Shown here piece by piece: positions 26,308 through 34,898 of a DNA stretch of 64,000 bases (positions are counted from its first letter, which is position 1; each line of letters opens with the position of its first letter). The stretch spans positions 30,874 to 94,873 of the forward strand of contig CACMOQ010000007.1 of assembly GCA_902615445.1 (NCBI GenBank). The letters are read 5' to 3'. A program made the translations under genes and the position numbers. The notes under the pieces are model-generated. The model searched no databases, had not been told where the DNA came from, and saw only the letters and a list, made by a program, of their open reading frames with translations. Source of the DNA: an uncultured Pelagibacteraceae bacterium (GTDB lineage: Bacteria; Pseudomonadota; Alphaproteobacteria; Pelagibacterales; Pelagibacteraceae).

Positions 26308-27336
26308 ATGAAAAAAGTAACGATTTTTGCTTTAATAACATCTTTATTTGTATCAACTTTTTCTATCGCAAATGAAGTTAACGTTTTTAATGCAAGACAT
26401 TACAAAGCAGACGCAGAACTTTATTCCAAGTTTACAAATTTAACTGGAATAAAAGTAAATTTAATTAATGGCAAATCTGGTGCCCTAGAAAAAAGAATAA
26501 TTAGTGAAGGTGCAGATTCTTCGGCTGATCTTTATATAACAGCAGATGCTGGAAGATGTGGTGCTATGGATGCGAAAGGCACACTTCAAGGTGGTTTAAC
26601 ATCCCCTGCTATTAAAGCAGCTGTTCCAAAAACTTTTAGAACAAGCAAGTGGGTTGGAATCGCAAAAAGAGCAAGAATAATTTATTATTCACCTGAAAGA
26701 GTAACTGGCGCTGAATTATCTGGAATGACCTATGAAGGTCTAGCTGATCCTAAATGGAAAGGTAGATTAGTAATTAGAAAATCTAGCAATATTTACAACA
26801 AATCTCTTGTAGCATCATTGATAAAAAACAATGGAAAAGCTGCAACAGCTGCATGGGCTGAAGGAGTTGTTGCTAACATGGCTAGAACACCAACCGGTAA
26901 TGACAGAGCTCAAATAATGGCAGTGGCTGCTGGTGAAGCAGATATTGCAGTGGCTAACACATACTACTTAGCTCTAATGTTATCTGGAAAAAAAGGTGCA
27001 GAACAACAAGAGGCAGCTAAAAAAGTTAAAGCTTTTTTCCCTAATCAAAATGATAGAGGAACACACATGAATGTTAGTTGTGCAGCTTTAGTAAAAGGTG
27101 CGCCAAATAAAGCTAATGCGATCAAACTTGTAGAGTTTTTATTAACTCCAGATTCTCAGGAGCATTTTACAAATAATACTTTTGAGTTTCCAATGATTGA
27201 TGGTGTTTCACCAAGTCCATTAGTAGTTAATAACCTAGGATTAGATTTCAAACAAGATATGAAAACTAAACTAGCTTCTTATGGAAAAAATCAAGCTGCT
27301 GCAGTAGAGGTAATGACAGCTGCTGGTTGGAAGTAA
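26308..27336 (+). CDS. Iron(III) ABC transporter substrate-binding protein (Fbp/FutA type)
   Basis: Periplasmic Fe3+-binding protein, 342 residues from ATG 26308; GGAG sits 5 bases upstream and a signal peptide (MKKVTIFALITSLFVSTFSI, cleavage near NANE-like IANE) follows. The mature part has EVNVFNARHYKADAELY, GKSGALEKRI, LYITADAGR and VANTYYLALML; the tyrosine pair is typical of iron ligands in FutA/FbpA. Two Fur-like boxes precede it. The transporter's permease and ATPase follow after a small cysteine gene and a hairpin. Confidence 0.92.
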   Translation: MKKVTIFALITSLFVSTFSIANEVNVFNARHYKADAELYSKFTNLTGIKVNLINGKSGALEKRIISEGADSSADLYITADAGRCGAMDAKGTLQGGLTSPAIKAAVPKTFRTSKWVGIAKRARIIYYSPERVTGAELSGMTYEGLADPKWKGRLVIRKSSNIYNKSLVASLIKNNGKAATAAWAEGVVANMARTPTGNDRAQIMAVAAGEADIAVANTYYLALMLSGKKGAEQQEAAKKVKAFFPNQNDRGTHMNVSCAALVKGAPNKANAIKLVEFLLTPDSQEHFTNNTFEFPMIDGVSPSPLVVNNLGLDFKQDMKTKLASYGKNQAAAVEVMTAAGWK

Positions 27337-27338
27337 CT

Positions 27339-27512
27339 ATGATGAAAGAAAAAAAAAAATTTATTTCTGAAGTTGATTTAAATAAATCTTCCGTTGCATG
27401 TTCCCCATGTTTAAAGGAGTGTAAAAAAATCAATGAAAGGGTAAATAATAGAAAAATGTCAGAGATTAAGACTGAGGAGGTTCCGCATATCCTAAAAGTA
27501 TTTAATTTTTGA
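27339..27512 (+). CDS. Small cysteine-motif protein in the iron operon, 57 residues
   Basis: Frame from ATG 27339 (ATG 27342 also possible) with GGAAG about 6 bases upstream, starting 2 bp after the binding-protein stop. It encodes 57 charged residues with the motif CSPCLKEC (Cys21, Cys24, Cys28) and no signal peptide or membrane span. I do not recognise the family. Its position between the iron-binding protein and a terminator-like hairpin means it is transcribed with the binding protein and under the same Fur control. Metal or Fe-S binding is a guess from the cysteines. Confidence 0.6.
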   Translation: MMKEKKKFISEVDLNKSSVACSPCLKECKKINERVNNRKMSEIKTEEVPHILKVFNF

Positions 27513-27523
27513 TTTTCTTAAAT

Positions 27524-27569
27524 AGTGTCCACTGTTAGCGAAAGTTAATTGTGGACACTTTACTTTTTT
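27524..27569 (+). terminator. Rho-independent terminator inside the iron-transport operon
   Basis: Arms AGTGTCCAC (27524-27532) and GTGGACACT (27551-27559) form a perfect 9 bp stem with an 18-base loop, followed by TTACTTTTTT. It lies after the binding-protein and small cysteine genes and before the permease. Partial read-through would keep permease levels below binding-protein levels. Confidence 0.85.
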
Positions 27570-27593
27570 CATGTTCATAAGGCGGATTATAAT

Positions 27594-29213
27594 ATGAAAT
27601 TCAATAGTTGGTTTGTTTCGTCTTTTTTAATTTCTTTTATAGTACTAATTCCAGTAATAACTGTGTTTGCAAGTTTTTTTGAAACCACCTCTAATTATTA
27701 TGAAATATTAAAGAATACTTTTCTGGTTGAATATATTTTTAACTCACTCACCCTTTTGTTATCAGTTTTATTGCTTACATTTATTATTGGTACTGGTGCA
27801 GCTTGCTTAGTGTCTTTCTATAGATTTCCAGGAAGTGAATTTTTTAAATGGGCATTGATATTATCTTTTGCAGTCCCACCTTACATTTATGCTTATTCTT
27901 TAACTGCTTTCTTTGAAAATTATGGAACTGCATTTACAATTTTAAAAAACTTATTTGGTGAGGCAAATTATAATAAAAATATTCCTAAATTTGATGGTAT
28001 GTTTGGAGCTATATTATCAATATCTTTCTCTTTATATGCATATGTATACATACTTGCTAGAGCATCATTTTTATATCAGTCACAAAATTTAATTGATCTT
28101 GGTAAAAATCTAGGCTTTTCAAGATTTAAATCTTTTTTTAAAGTAATATTGCCCGCAGCAAGACCGGCCATAGTTGCGGGTTTATCTTTGGTAGCAATGG
28201 AAACTTTAGCAGAGTTTGGCGCAGTTGACTTTTTTTCAATAAATACTTTGACTACAGGTATTTATAACTCTTGGATTTATTTTGATGATTTAGCTTTTGC
28301 TAATCGAATATCTTTTTTTTTATTATTATTTATATTTTCATTATTTATTTTAGAAAATTTATCTAGAAGAAGGGCTAAATATCACTTTAATTCGAAAGGT
28401 GGACTTAAACAAAAAGTAAAAATAAAACTCTTTGGAATTAATGCTTTTTTAGCTTTTATCTTTTGTTTTTTTATTTTTTTTGTGAGTTTTTTATTTCCAC
28501 TAAGTCAAATGCTTTACTGGACAATAAAATTTCCTGAAAATTTGTTTGATTTAGAAATAACTAATTTAGTTTTGAATACTTTGTACTTAGTTTTATTATC
28601 TAGTTTAGTTTTAATAATATTTTCTTTAATATCAAATTATGGCAATAGAGTTTCAAATAATAAAACTCTCAATTTTTTATCTACATTATCAATTTCAGGC
28701 TATGCTATACCTGGAGTGATTTTAGCAATTGCTTTCATTACTTTTATAGCTTGGTTTGATGATAGTATAGTTAAATCATTTGGATTTTCTTCAATCAAAA
28801 AAATATTTATAGGCTCTGTGTTTGGATTAGTTTTAGTTTACTTTATCAGATTTTATTCATTAGCTTTTAATGGGATAAAATCAGGATATGAAAAGATGAA
28901 TATTTCTGTCGATGAGAGTGCTTACCTACTTGGTTATTCTAAAAGAAAAACTTTTACAAATATTCATATACCTTTTTTAAGAAATTCCCTTTTGTTTATT
29001 ATCATACTTATCTCTTTAGAAATAATTAGGGAATTACCAATAACTCTTATTTTAAGACCTTTTAATTTCGAAACCTTTGCTACTACTGCATATATCTCTG
29101 CATCTGAAGATTTATTAGAAGCTGCAGCAGTACCTTCCTTATTTTTAATTTTAATTGCTAGTTTATTTATTATAGTAACATCAAAATATATTTTAAGAGA
29201 AAATAATGAGTGA
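27594..29213 (+). CDS. Iron(III) ABC transporter permease (FutB/FbpB type)
   Basis: Fused two-unit permease of 539 residues with about twelve membrane segments and two BPD_transp_1 domains. The cytoplasmic EAA-like loops are SQNLIDLGKNLGFSRFKSFF in the first half and SVDESAYLLGYSKRKTF in the second. I start it at ATG 27594, which has AAGGCGG upstream; the longer frame from 27549 would begin inside the terminator hairpin. It overlaps the ATPase gene by 8 bp. Confidence 0.92.
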   Translation: MKFNSWFVSSFLISFIVLIPVITVFASFFETTSNYYEILKNTFLVEYIFNSLTLLLSVLLLTFIIGTGAACLVSFYRFPGSEFFKWALILSFAVPPYIYAYSLTAFFENYGTAFTILKNLFGEANYNKNIPKFDGMFGAILSISFSLYAYVYILARASFLYQSQNLIDLGKNLGFSRFKSFFKVILPAARPAIVAGLSLVAMETLAEFGAVDFFSINTLTTGIYNSWIYFDDLAFANRISFFLLLFIFSLFILENLSRRRAKYHFNSKGGLKQKVKIKLFGINAFLAFIFCFFIFFVSFLFPLSQMLYWTIKFPENLFDLEITNLVLNTLYLVLLSSLVLIIFSLISNYGNRVSNNKTLNFLSTLSISGYAIPGVILAIAFITFIAWFDDSIVKSFGFSSIKKIFIGSVFGLVLVYFIRFYSLAFNGIKSGYEKMNISVDESAYLLGYSKRKTFTNIHIPFLRNSLLFIIILISLEIIRELPITLILRPFNFETFATTAYISASEDLLEAAAVPSLFLILIASLFIIVTSKYILRENNE

Positions 29214-30267
29214 TAATTTTTTTGAAATTAAAAACGTCGACTTTAAAATCGGAAACAAAGTTAAGGTAAAGAATGTTTCCTTTTCTATAGAAAAAGAAGG
29301 GGACATCATATGTTTATTGGGACCCTCAGGTATTGGCAAAACGACAATTTTGAGAACTATTGCAGGTTTGGAAAATATAAACAAAGGTTCAATCGCGCTC
29401 AAAGGAAAAACTTTGTCTTCAGAAAATATTAATATCGAACCAGAGAAAAGAAACATATCCTTGGCTTTTCAAGAAAACAGTTTATTTCCACACTACACAG
29501 TTAAAAAGAATATATTATTAGGAGCTGAAAGAAATGAGATCAAAAAAGACAAATCTATAAATTTTGAGGAATTAATTAACTTATTAGATATTTCTCACAT
29601 ACTGAATAAATTTCCTCATGAAATAAGTGCTGGCGAAGCTCAAAGAGTTTCACTCGCAAGATCTCTTATAACTAAGCCTGATTTGTTACTTTTAGATGAA
29701 CCATTGTCGAATGTAGATCAAAGTTTTAAAGAGGAGATACAAGAAAAGTTAAAAAAAATACTTAAAAATTCAAAGATAACAACAATTATAGTTACCCATG
29801 ATTCTTATGAAGCATTTTACTTGGGATCAAAATGTGGAATAATTTTAAATCAAGAACTTAAACAATTTGATGATCCTTACAATGTTTACCATTTACCAAA
29901 TTCGGTAGAGGTAGTTAATTTTTTAAATAGAGGAATTTTAATTCCTGCAGAAGTTACAAGCCCCAAAAGTCTTGAAAATAAAGATCTTGGAACAATCACC
30001 GGTAATTTTGTCAAGCCATTCCCGATAGGATCTAGTGTAAAGCTTTTAATTCAACCAGAAGACTTACATCACGATGATACAAGCAATTTAAAATTTGAAG
30101 TGATTGATAGAAAATTTAGAGGTACTAACTTTATTTACACTCTCAAAACTCCCACTAATACTCTAATTCCTGTATTTGTTCACTCTCATCATATTCATCA
30201 ACATGAAGTAGATGAAAAATTTGGCATAAAAAGACCAATTCATATTGATCATATAGTTTGCTTCTAA
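29206..30267 (+). CDS. Iron(III) ABC transporter ATP-binding protein (FutC/FbpC type)
   Basis: ATPase subunit of 353 residues with a C-terminal TOBE-like domain. Walker A GPSGIGKT is at about 39-46, Walker B LLLLDEP at about 160-166 and the switch histidine is in VTHD. The signature is ISAGEAQR (140-147) instead of LSGGQQQR: the first signature glycine is alanine and the glutamine is glutamate. The last 100 residues (LLIQPEDLHHDD) match TOBE. Overlap with the permease shows coupling. Confidence 0.93.
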   Translation: MSDNFFEIKNVDFKIGNKVKVKNVSFSIEKEGDIICLLGPSGIGKTTILRTIAGLENINKGSIALKGKTLSSENINIEPEKRNISLAFQENSLFPHYTVKKNILLGAERNEIKKDKSINFEELINLLDISHILNKFPHEISAGEAQRVSLARSLITKPDLLLLDEPLSNVDQSFKEEIQEKLKKILKNSKITTIIVTHDSYEAFYLGSKCGIILNQELKQFDDPYNVYHLPNSVEVVNFLNRGILIPAEVTSPKSLENKDLGTITGNFVKPFPIGSSVKLLIQPEDLHHDDTSNLKFEVIDRKFRGTNFIYTLKTPTNTLIPVFVHSHHIHQHEVDEKFGIKRPIHIDHIVCF

Positions 30268-30286
30268 TAAAAGCCTCTTTAATAAA

Positions 30287-30982
30287 ATGAATGGTAAGTT
30301 AAAGATATTTCTAAAAGGTGTAATTGATGTAAGTCCACTTATGATTCCTGTGGTGCCTTTTGGTTTAATATTTGGTGTTCTAGCTATTGATGTTGGATTT
30401 ACACCTTTGGAAACAATGGGTATGTCTTTAATTATATTTGGAGGAGCATCTCAAATAGTTCTTTTACAATTATTTTCAGGGGGCGCCTCTTCTTTGGTGA
30501 TTATAAGCTCAGTAGGAGCCGTGAATTCAAGACACTTACTTTATGGGGCTGTTGTTTCTGAGCATTTGTCAGATTTAAAATTAATTTGGAAAATTATTAT
30601 CTCGTATTTTTTAATTGACCAGGCATTTGCTAGATCAAATGAATACTTCAAAAAGAATAAAGATGAAAATAAATATTTTCATTTAGTTGGTGGTGGCGCA
30701 ACTTGTTGGATAATATGGCAATCAACAACCTTTTTAGGAATTATACTAGGTGCTGCTATTCCAGAAAAACTTGGATTAAGTTTTGCAATCCCGTTAACTT
30801 TTTTAGCATTATTAATTAACGACTTTAGAAAATTTATAAATGTATTTGTAATAATTGTTTCAGGCCTTGTTGCTACTCTCGGCTATAATATAATTCCATT
30901 TAAAGCTTATGTAATTGTTGCTGCATTAATTGGATTACTTTCAGCAATTATTTTAACCAAAATGATTAAAACAAATGAGTAA
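30287..30982 (+). CDS. azlC: AzlC-family branched-chain amino acid exporter subunit
   Basis: Large subunit of an AzlCD-type exporter, 231 residues with several membrane segments. The family motifs are PFGLIFGVLAIDVGFTPLE, IFGGASQIVLLQL and AVNSRHLLYGA. AzlCD exports branched-chain amino acids or analogues in characterised bacteria. The gene follows the iron ATPase by 19 bp, so it may be part of the same transcript, and overlaps azlD by 8 bp. Confidence 0.92.
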   Translation: MNGKLKIFLKGVIDVSPLMIPVVPFGLIFGVLAIDVGFTPLETMGMSLIIFGGASQIVLLQLFSGGASSLVIISSVGAVNSRHLLYGAVVSEHLSDLKLIWKIIISYFLIDQAFARSNEYFKKNKDENKYFHLVGGGATCWIIWQSTTFLGIILGAAIPEKLGLSFAIPLTFLALLINDFRKFINVFVIIVSGLVATLGYNIIPFKAYVIVAALIGLLSAIILTKMIKTNE

Positions 30983-31289
30983 TTGGGCTTTAATAATATA
31001 TTGTGGATTAATCACTTATTTCACAAGATTTACTATGATTGCTTTAATTAAAAAAGAAATGTTTAATGCAAGAATAAGAGAAATATTATCCTTTGTACCA
31101 TCCGCAATATTTCCAGCAATAATTTTTCCTGCAATTTTTATCAATGACGTAGGGTTATTTCAGTTTGACGATAATCCAAAAATAATCGCAGCTATAATTG
31201 CCGTGGTAATTGGAATATTTTCAAGAAGTATCATTGCGACAATATTTTCAGGTTTAGCTTCTTACTGGTTTCTAATTTTTGTTATATAA
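30975..31289 (+). CDS. azlD: AzlD-family exporter subunit
   Basis: Small membrane partner of AzlC, 104 residues with about four hydrophobic segments. MSNWALIIYCGLITYFTRFT and VPSAIFPAIIFPAI are typical of AzlD. It overlaps azlC by 8 bp and ends 6 bp before the thioredoxin-like gene. Confidence 0.88.
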   Translation: MSNWALIIYCGLITYFTRFTMIALIKKEMFNARIREILSFVPSAIFPAIIFPAIFINDVGLFQFDDNPKIIAAIIAVVIGIFSRSIIATIFSGLASYWFLIFVI

Positions 31290-31295
31290 AGCCTC

Positions 31296-31691
31296 ATGAA
31301 AAAATTTTTTATATTAATACTTTGTTTATTCACACTAAACGCCAATGCATTAGACAAAGAAACGACTTTTGATAAAAAATTATTCGATAAAGCACAATCC
31401 GAAGGTAAAGTTGTAATTGTAAGTTCTTGGATTAAATATTGTTCGTCATGTGCAGGACAAATGAAAATCTTAAAAACAGCTAAAAAAGAAGGTGGTTTAT
31501 CGGACATAAAATTTGACAATATTGAGTATTTTGCTTTCGACGTAACAAATAAAGAAATTGCTGATCTTTTAAAAGTCCAATTTCAAACCACGCTATTAAT
31601 ATTTAAAGACAATAAAGAAATATACAGAAGTGTGGGTGAAACAACTGAAGACTTAATTTATGAGGCCATTAAATCCTCAATAAAGATTTAA
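31296..31691 (+). CDS. Exported thioredoxin-fold protein
   Basis: Protein of 131 residues with a signal peptide (FFILILCLFTLNANAL, cleavage near residue 18) and a thioredoxin fold. The active site is WIKYCSSC (Cys49, Cys52), and FQTTLLIFKDNKEIYRSVG provides the segment that usually carries the cis-proline; here the usual TPT is TTL, so the cis-proline is absent. It should act in the periplasm on disulfides. It ends convergently with the ETHE1-like gene on a shared TTAA. Confidence 0.82.
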   Translation: MKKFFILILCLFTLNANALDKETTFDKKLFDKAQSEGKVVIVSSWIKYCSSCAGQMKILKTAKKEGGLSDIKFDNIEYFAFDVTNKEIADLLKVQFQTTLLIFKDNKEIYRSVGETTEDLIYEAIKSSIKI

Positions 31692-32368
31692 ATTCCTAAC
31701 CTAAGATTACTTGCAACATTATAATCAATTTTTTCTGGCTTCTTAAGGTCTAGATTATTCATAATTTCAATATACTCATCTACACTACTAACTTGTAATC
31801 TCGGATTTGATCTTTTTTCTTTACCAATAGTGCTGACAGTTTCTCCCTTATAATCATGAGCAGGGTATAAAAGCGTATCATCAGGAAGTTTTAAGAGCCT
31901 ATTAAAAATTGAGTTATATGCATCTGTAGAGCTACCATTTTGAAAATCAGTTCTGCCGGTACCATTGATAAGTAATGTGTCTCCAGAAAATAAATATTTA
32001 TCCATTAGAAAACAAAAACTATCAGATGTATGTCCTGGAGTATAAATTGCTCTGAAATTTAGTTTATCTAATTTAATTATTTCATCATCTTTAACTTTTA
32101 CTTCTACAGCATCAGTTGGGGTATGCTCACCCATAATAGTTACGCATTTTGTTTTGTCTCTTAATTTTCCCGCACCAGTTACATGGTCAGCATGTATGTG
32201 AGTATCTATCACCTTTACTAATTTTAGATTTAATTGATTGAGTATTTTTATATAGTCCTCAACATTTTCTAAAACAGGGTCTATGATCAAAGCCTCTCTT
32301 CCTTTTGCTGAGGCAATTATGTAAGTGTAGGTACTAGATTTTTTATCGAAAACTTGTTTAAAAATCAT
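31688..32368 (-). CDS. Metallo-beta-lactamase-fold hydrolase, ETHE1-like persulfide dioxygenase
   Basis: MBL-fold enzyme of 226 residues. The metal motif is THIHADH (His57, His59, Asp61, His62) with His113 in PGHTSDS, Asp130 in FSGDTLL and His171 in PAHDY. These and FQNGSSTDAYNSIF resemble ETHE1 persulfide dioxygenases, which use one iron to oxidise glutathione persulfide to sulfite. Glyoxalase II is the main alternative. No rhodanese domain is fused. Confidence 0.82.
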   Translation of the reverse strand: MIFKQVFDKKSSTYTYIIASAKGREALIIDPVLENVEDYIKILNQLNLKLVKVIDTHIHADHVTGAGKLRDKTKCVTIMGEHTPTDAVEVKVKDDEIIKLDKLNFRAIYTPGHTSDSFCFLMDKYLFSGDTLLINGTGRTDFQNGSSTDAYNSIFNRLLKLPDDTLLYPAHDYKGETVSTIGKEKRSNPRLQVSSVDEYIEIMNNLDLKKPEKIDYNVASNLRLGI

Positions 32369-32390
32369 AAATAAATATTATCACATAAAT

Positions 32391-32828
32391 ATGGAATCCA
32401 CTACATTTGACTGGCGTTGCCCAAAAACTTGGAAACAAAGTGCTAAAAATACTGCATGGTGTTTGCTGGGTTGTGCTATCGGAGATTTTGGTACGATTTT
32501 ATATTTTCAATTAACAAAAATACCATTTCCAGTATTAGGGATAATGATTTTAGCAATTATTAATGGTTTAATCACTAGTATAATTCTTGAGACAATAATT
32601 TTGATTAAGCAAAATTTTAGTTTTAGTAATGCGCTCAGAACAGCACTTGGTATGAGTTTTATTTCAATGATAAGCATGGAAGTTGCAATGAATTTAACAG
32701 ATTATCTTTTAACAGGTGGTGCAATATTAACTTGGTGGGTTGTGCCGTTAATGCTTGTAGTTGGATTTCTAACACCTTGGCCATATAATTATTGGAGACT
32801 TAAAAAATTTGGTGTTGCTTGCCATTAA
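32391..32828 (+). CDS. DUF4396-like membrane protein
   Basis: Membrane protein of 145 residues with about four hydrophobic segments. WKQSAKNTAWCLLGCAIGDFGTI and MISMEVAMNLTDYLLTGG, followed by WWVVPLMLVVGFLTPWPYNYWRLKKFG, resemble DUF4396 proteins from memory. The function is unknown. It diverges from the ETHE1-like gene over 22 bp and precedes the MATE gene by 28 bp. Confidence 0.65.
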   Translation: MESTTFDWRCPKTWKQSAKNTAWCLLGCAIGDFGTILYFQLTKIPFPVLGIMILAIINGLITSIILETIILIKQNFSFSNALRTALGMSFISMISMEVAMNLTDYLLTGGAILTWWVVPLMLVVGFLTPWPYNYWRLKKFGVACH

Positions 32829-32855
32829 TCAAAAAATACAAATTAAGTTGATTAA

Positions 32856-34181
32856 ATGCAAAAATCTTCAATATCTTACATCTTAAAATTATCTATTCCT
32901 ATTTTCTTTGCAAATTTAGCAATTCCATTGGTCGCAATTATTGATACAGCTCTAATGGGAAATCTTGGAAATCTTTCTTATTTAACAGCAACATCGGTTG
33001 CAGCAAATTTATTCTCTATGTTGTTTTGGAGTTTTGGCTTTTTAAGAATGGGAACTGTCGGTATGGTTTCACAAGCTTTTGGGCAAAACAGTTATCTAGA
33101 AATTTTAAATATAGTTTTAAGAAATTTATTCTTTGTATTGATAGTATCAGCTCTAATTTTTGTATCTCAAACGTTTATTCTAAATTTAAGCTTAAAAATA
33201 TTTAATTTATCTGAGTTAACAAAAGAATTTTACATTCAGTATTTTAACATAAGAATTTACTCAGCTCCTGGTGAGTTAACTTTGTATATTATTACAGGCT
33301 TATTTGTCGGTTTACAAAAAACTAAAATTTCTAGCTTAGTGGTAGGTTTTTTTTCTATTCTAAATATATTTTTAAGTGTTGTTTTAGTTACAAAATTTGA
33401 TTTAAATATTAAAGGAGTTGCATATGGCACTTTGTTTTCTGCATTAATTACATCTCTAATATTTTTGATTTATACTTTTAATTATCTAAATAAATTTACT
33501 ATTATTAAAATCGATGTATTAAATTTATTTAATCTAAAAAAGATGAAAGATATTTTTAATATAAATTTTGATATCTTTATTAGAACCATTTTATTAACAT
33601 TTTCCTTTTTATGGTTTACTTATTTAGGAACTCAAATAGGAGAAGATTATGTTGCAGTTAATGCCATTTTAATAAATTTAGTTTTCTTATCAGCATTTAT
33701 TTTAGATGCTTATGCGTTTTCTACTGAAGGAATGGTTGGGTTCTCTCTTGGAAAAAAAGATTTAAAACTTTTTAAAACAATTATTAAAAATTCTTTTTTA
33801 CTAAGTTCGATAACAGGTCTGTTTATTTCAATTATTTATTTTTTTATTAATGAACATGTAATTAATTTAATGTCTGATATTGAAAATATCAGAAAGTTAA
33901 GTTCATCTTATGTAATTTGGTTAATCTTATTACCATTTATTGCATCGTTCTGTTATCAATTTGATGGTATTTTTATTGGATCTTCTCAAACAAAAGAGTT
34001 GAGAAATGCGATGATTTTTTCAGTGTTTTGTTATTTATTAATCTCAATAACTTTAACCAAGTATTTATTTAATACAGGAGTTTGGATTTCACTCTGTTTA
34101 TTTATGATTTTAAGAGGATTATCATTATTTTATTATTTAGATAAAATTTATCAAAGATTTGACTCTAAGTTTAGGATTTAA
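32856..34181 (+). CDS. MATE-family efflux protein
   Basis: Multidrug and toxin extrusion-type transporter of 441 residues with about twelve membrane segments. FFANLAIPLVAIIDTALMGNLG near the N-terminus and RMGTVGMVSQAFGQN are typical of the DinF-like branch. It probably exports cationic or toxic compounds with Na+ or H+. The methyltransferase gene begins 7 bp later on the same strand. Confidence 0.88.
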   Translation: MQKSSISYILKLSIPIFFANLAIPLVAIIDTALMGNLGNLSYLTATSVAANLFSMLFWSFGFLRMGTVGMVSQAFGQNSYLEILNIVLRNLFFVLIVSALIFVSQTFILNLSLKIFNLSELTKEFYIQYFNIRIYSAPGELTLYIITGLFVGLQKTKISSLVVGFFSILNIFLSVVLVTKFDLNIKGVAYGTLFSALITSLIFLIYTFNYLNKFTIIKIDVLNLFNLKKMKDIFNINFDIFIRTILLTFSFLWFTYLGTQIGEDYVAVNAILINLVFLSAFILDAYAFSTEGMVGFSLGKKDLKLFKTIIKNSFLLSSITGLFISIIYFFINEHVINLMSDIENIRKLSSSYVIWLILLPFIASFCYQFDGIFIGSSQTKELRNAMIFSVFCYLLISITLTKYLFNTGVWISLCLFMILRGLSLFYYLDKIYQRFDSKFRI

Positions 34182-34187
34182 ATAACT

Positions 34188-34898
34188 ATGGTAAAAAAAA
34201 ATGTTAGAAATTGGGATAATAAAACTTGGTTATCTTCACAAAAATATATTAATGCATTTAACACTTTTTTATTAAAAAATTTTAATCTAAATTCTAACTC
34301 AAAAATTTTAGATATCGGCTGTGGTCGGGGCAAGATTTTAGGTGCTTTAAACTCAAAGTTTAAGTTTAAAATAAAACCGCTAGGTATAGATATTATTAAT
34401 CATAAAGATAGAGATAAAAGAATAAATTTCAAAAAAATTAGTGCTTTAGATTATTCCTCAGTTAGTAATCAAAAATTTGATTTAATTTTGATAAAACAAA
34501 CAATTCATTTAATGAAATTCATAGAAATTAAAAAATTATTAAGATTTTTAAAAAAAAGATTAAATGCAAAAGGCAAAATTTTAATTTTTACTCTTGAAAC
34601 AAATAAAAATGAAATTCCAACCTTTAAATTAATGAAACATAAACTAGAACAATCTCTTAAAAGAGATAAGGAGATATTAAAGATTGTTACCAAGCTGTAT
34701 TCTTATAGGACTAAAAAAAATTTTTTTTTTGATGTAAAAGTTCATAAAAAAGAATATATAAAAATGATCAAAAATAAATACATCTCTACCTTAGTAAATT
34801 TTTCGAGAGAACAAATTGATCTTGGAGTTCAAGAAATTGAGTTGAAATATAAAAATATTATAAGATTTAAAGACAAATTAATCTGTATTATTTTATAA
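34188..34898 (+). CDS. SAM-dependent methyltransferase
   Basis: Class I methyltransferase of 236 residues. SAM-binding motif I is ILDIGCGRGKILGAL at about 40-54, an acidic GIDII follows, and FDLILIKQTIHLM is motif IV-like. The remainder is lysine-rich and very AT-rich. The coding sequence contains an A8T10 run at 34713-34730, a possible slippage site. The substrate is unknown. It ends against the cytochrome b561 gene on the other strand. Confidence 0.75.
   Translation: MVKKNVRNWDNKTWLSSQKYINAFNTFLLKNFNLNSNSKILDIGCGRGKILGALNSKFKFKIKPLGIDIINHKDRDKRINFKKISALDYSSVSNQKFDLILIKQTIHLMKFIEIKKLLRFLKKRLNAKGKILIFTLETNKNEIPTFKLMKHKLEQSLKRDKEILKIVTKLYSYRTKKNFFFDVKVHKKEYIKMIKNKYISTLVNFSREQIDLGVQEIELKYKNIIRFKDKLICIIL

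Noticed and set aside
27588..27593. TATAAT directly before the permease start as a -10 box
   Set aside because: It touches the ATG, leaving no room for a transcript start before the gene, and AAGGCGG next to it is better read as the ribosome-binding site.
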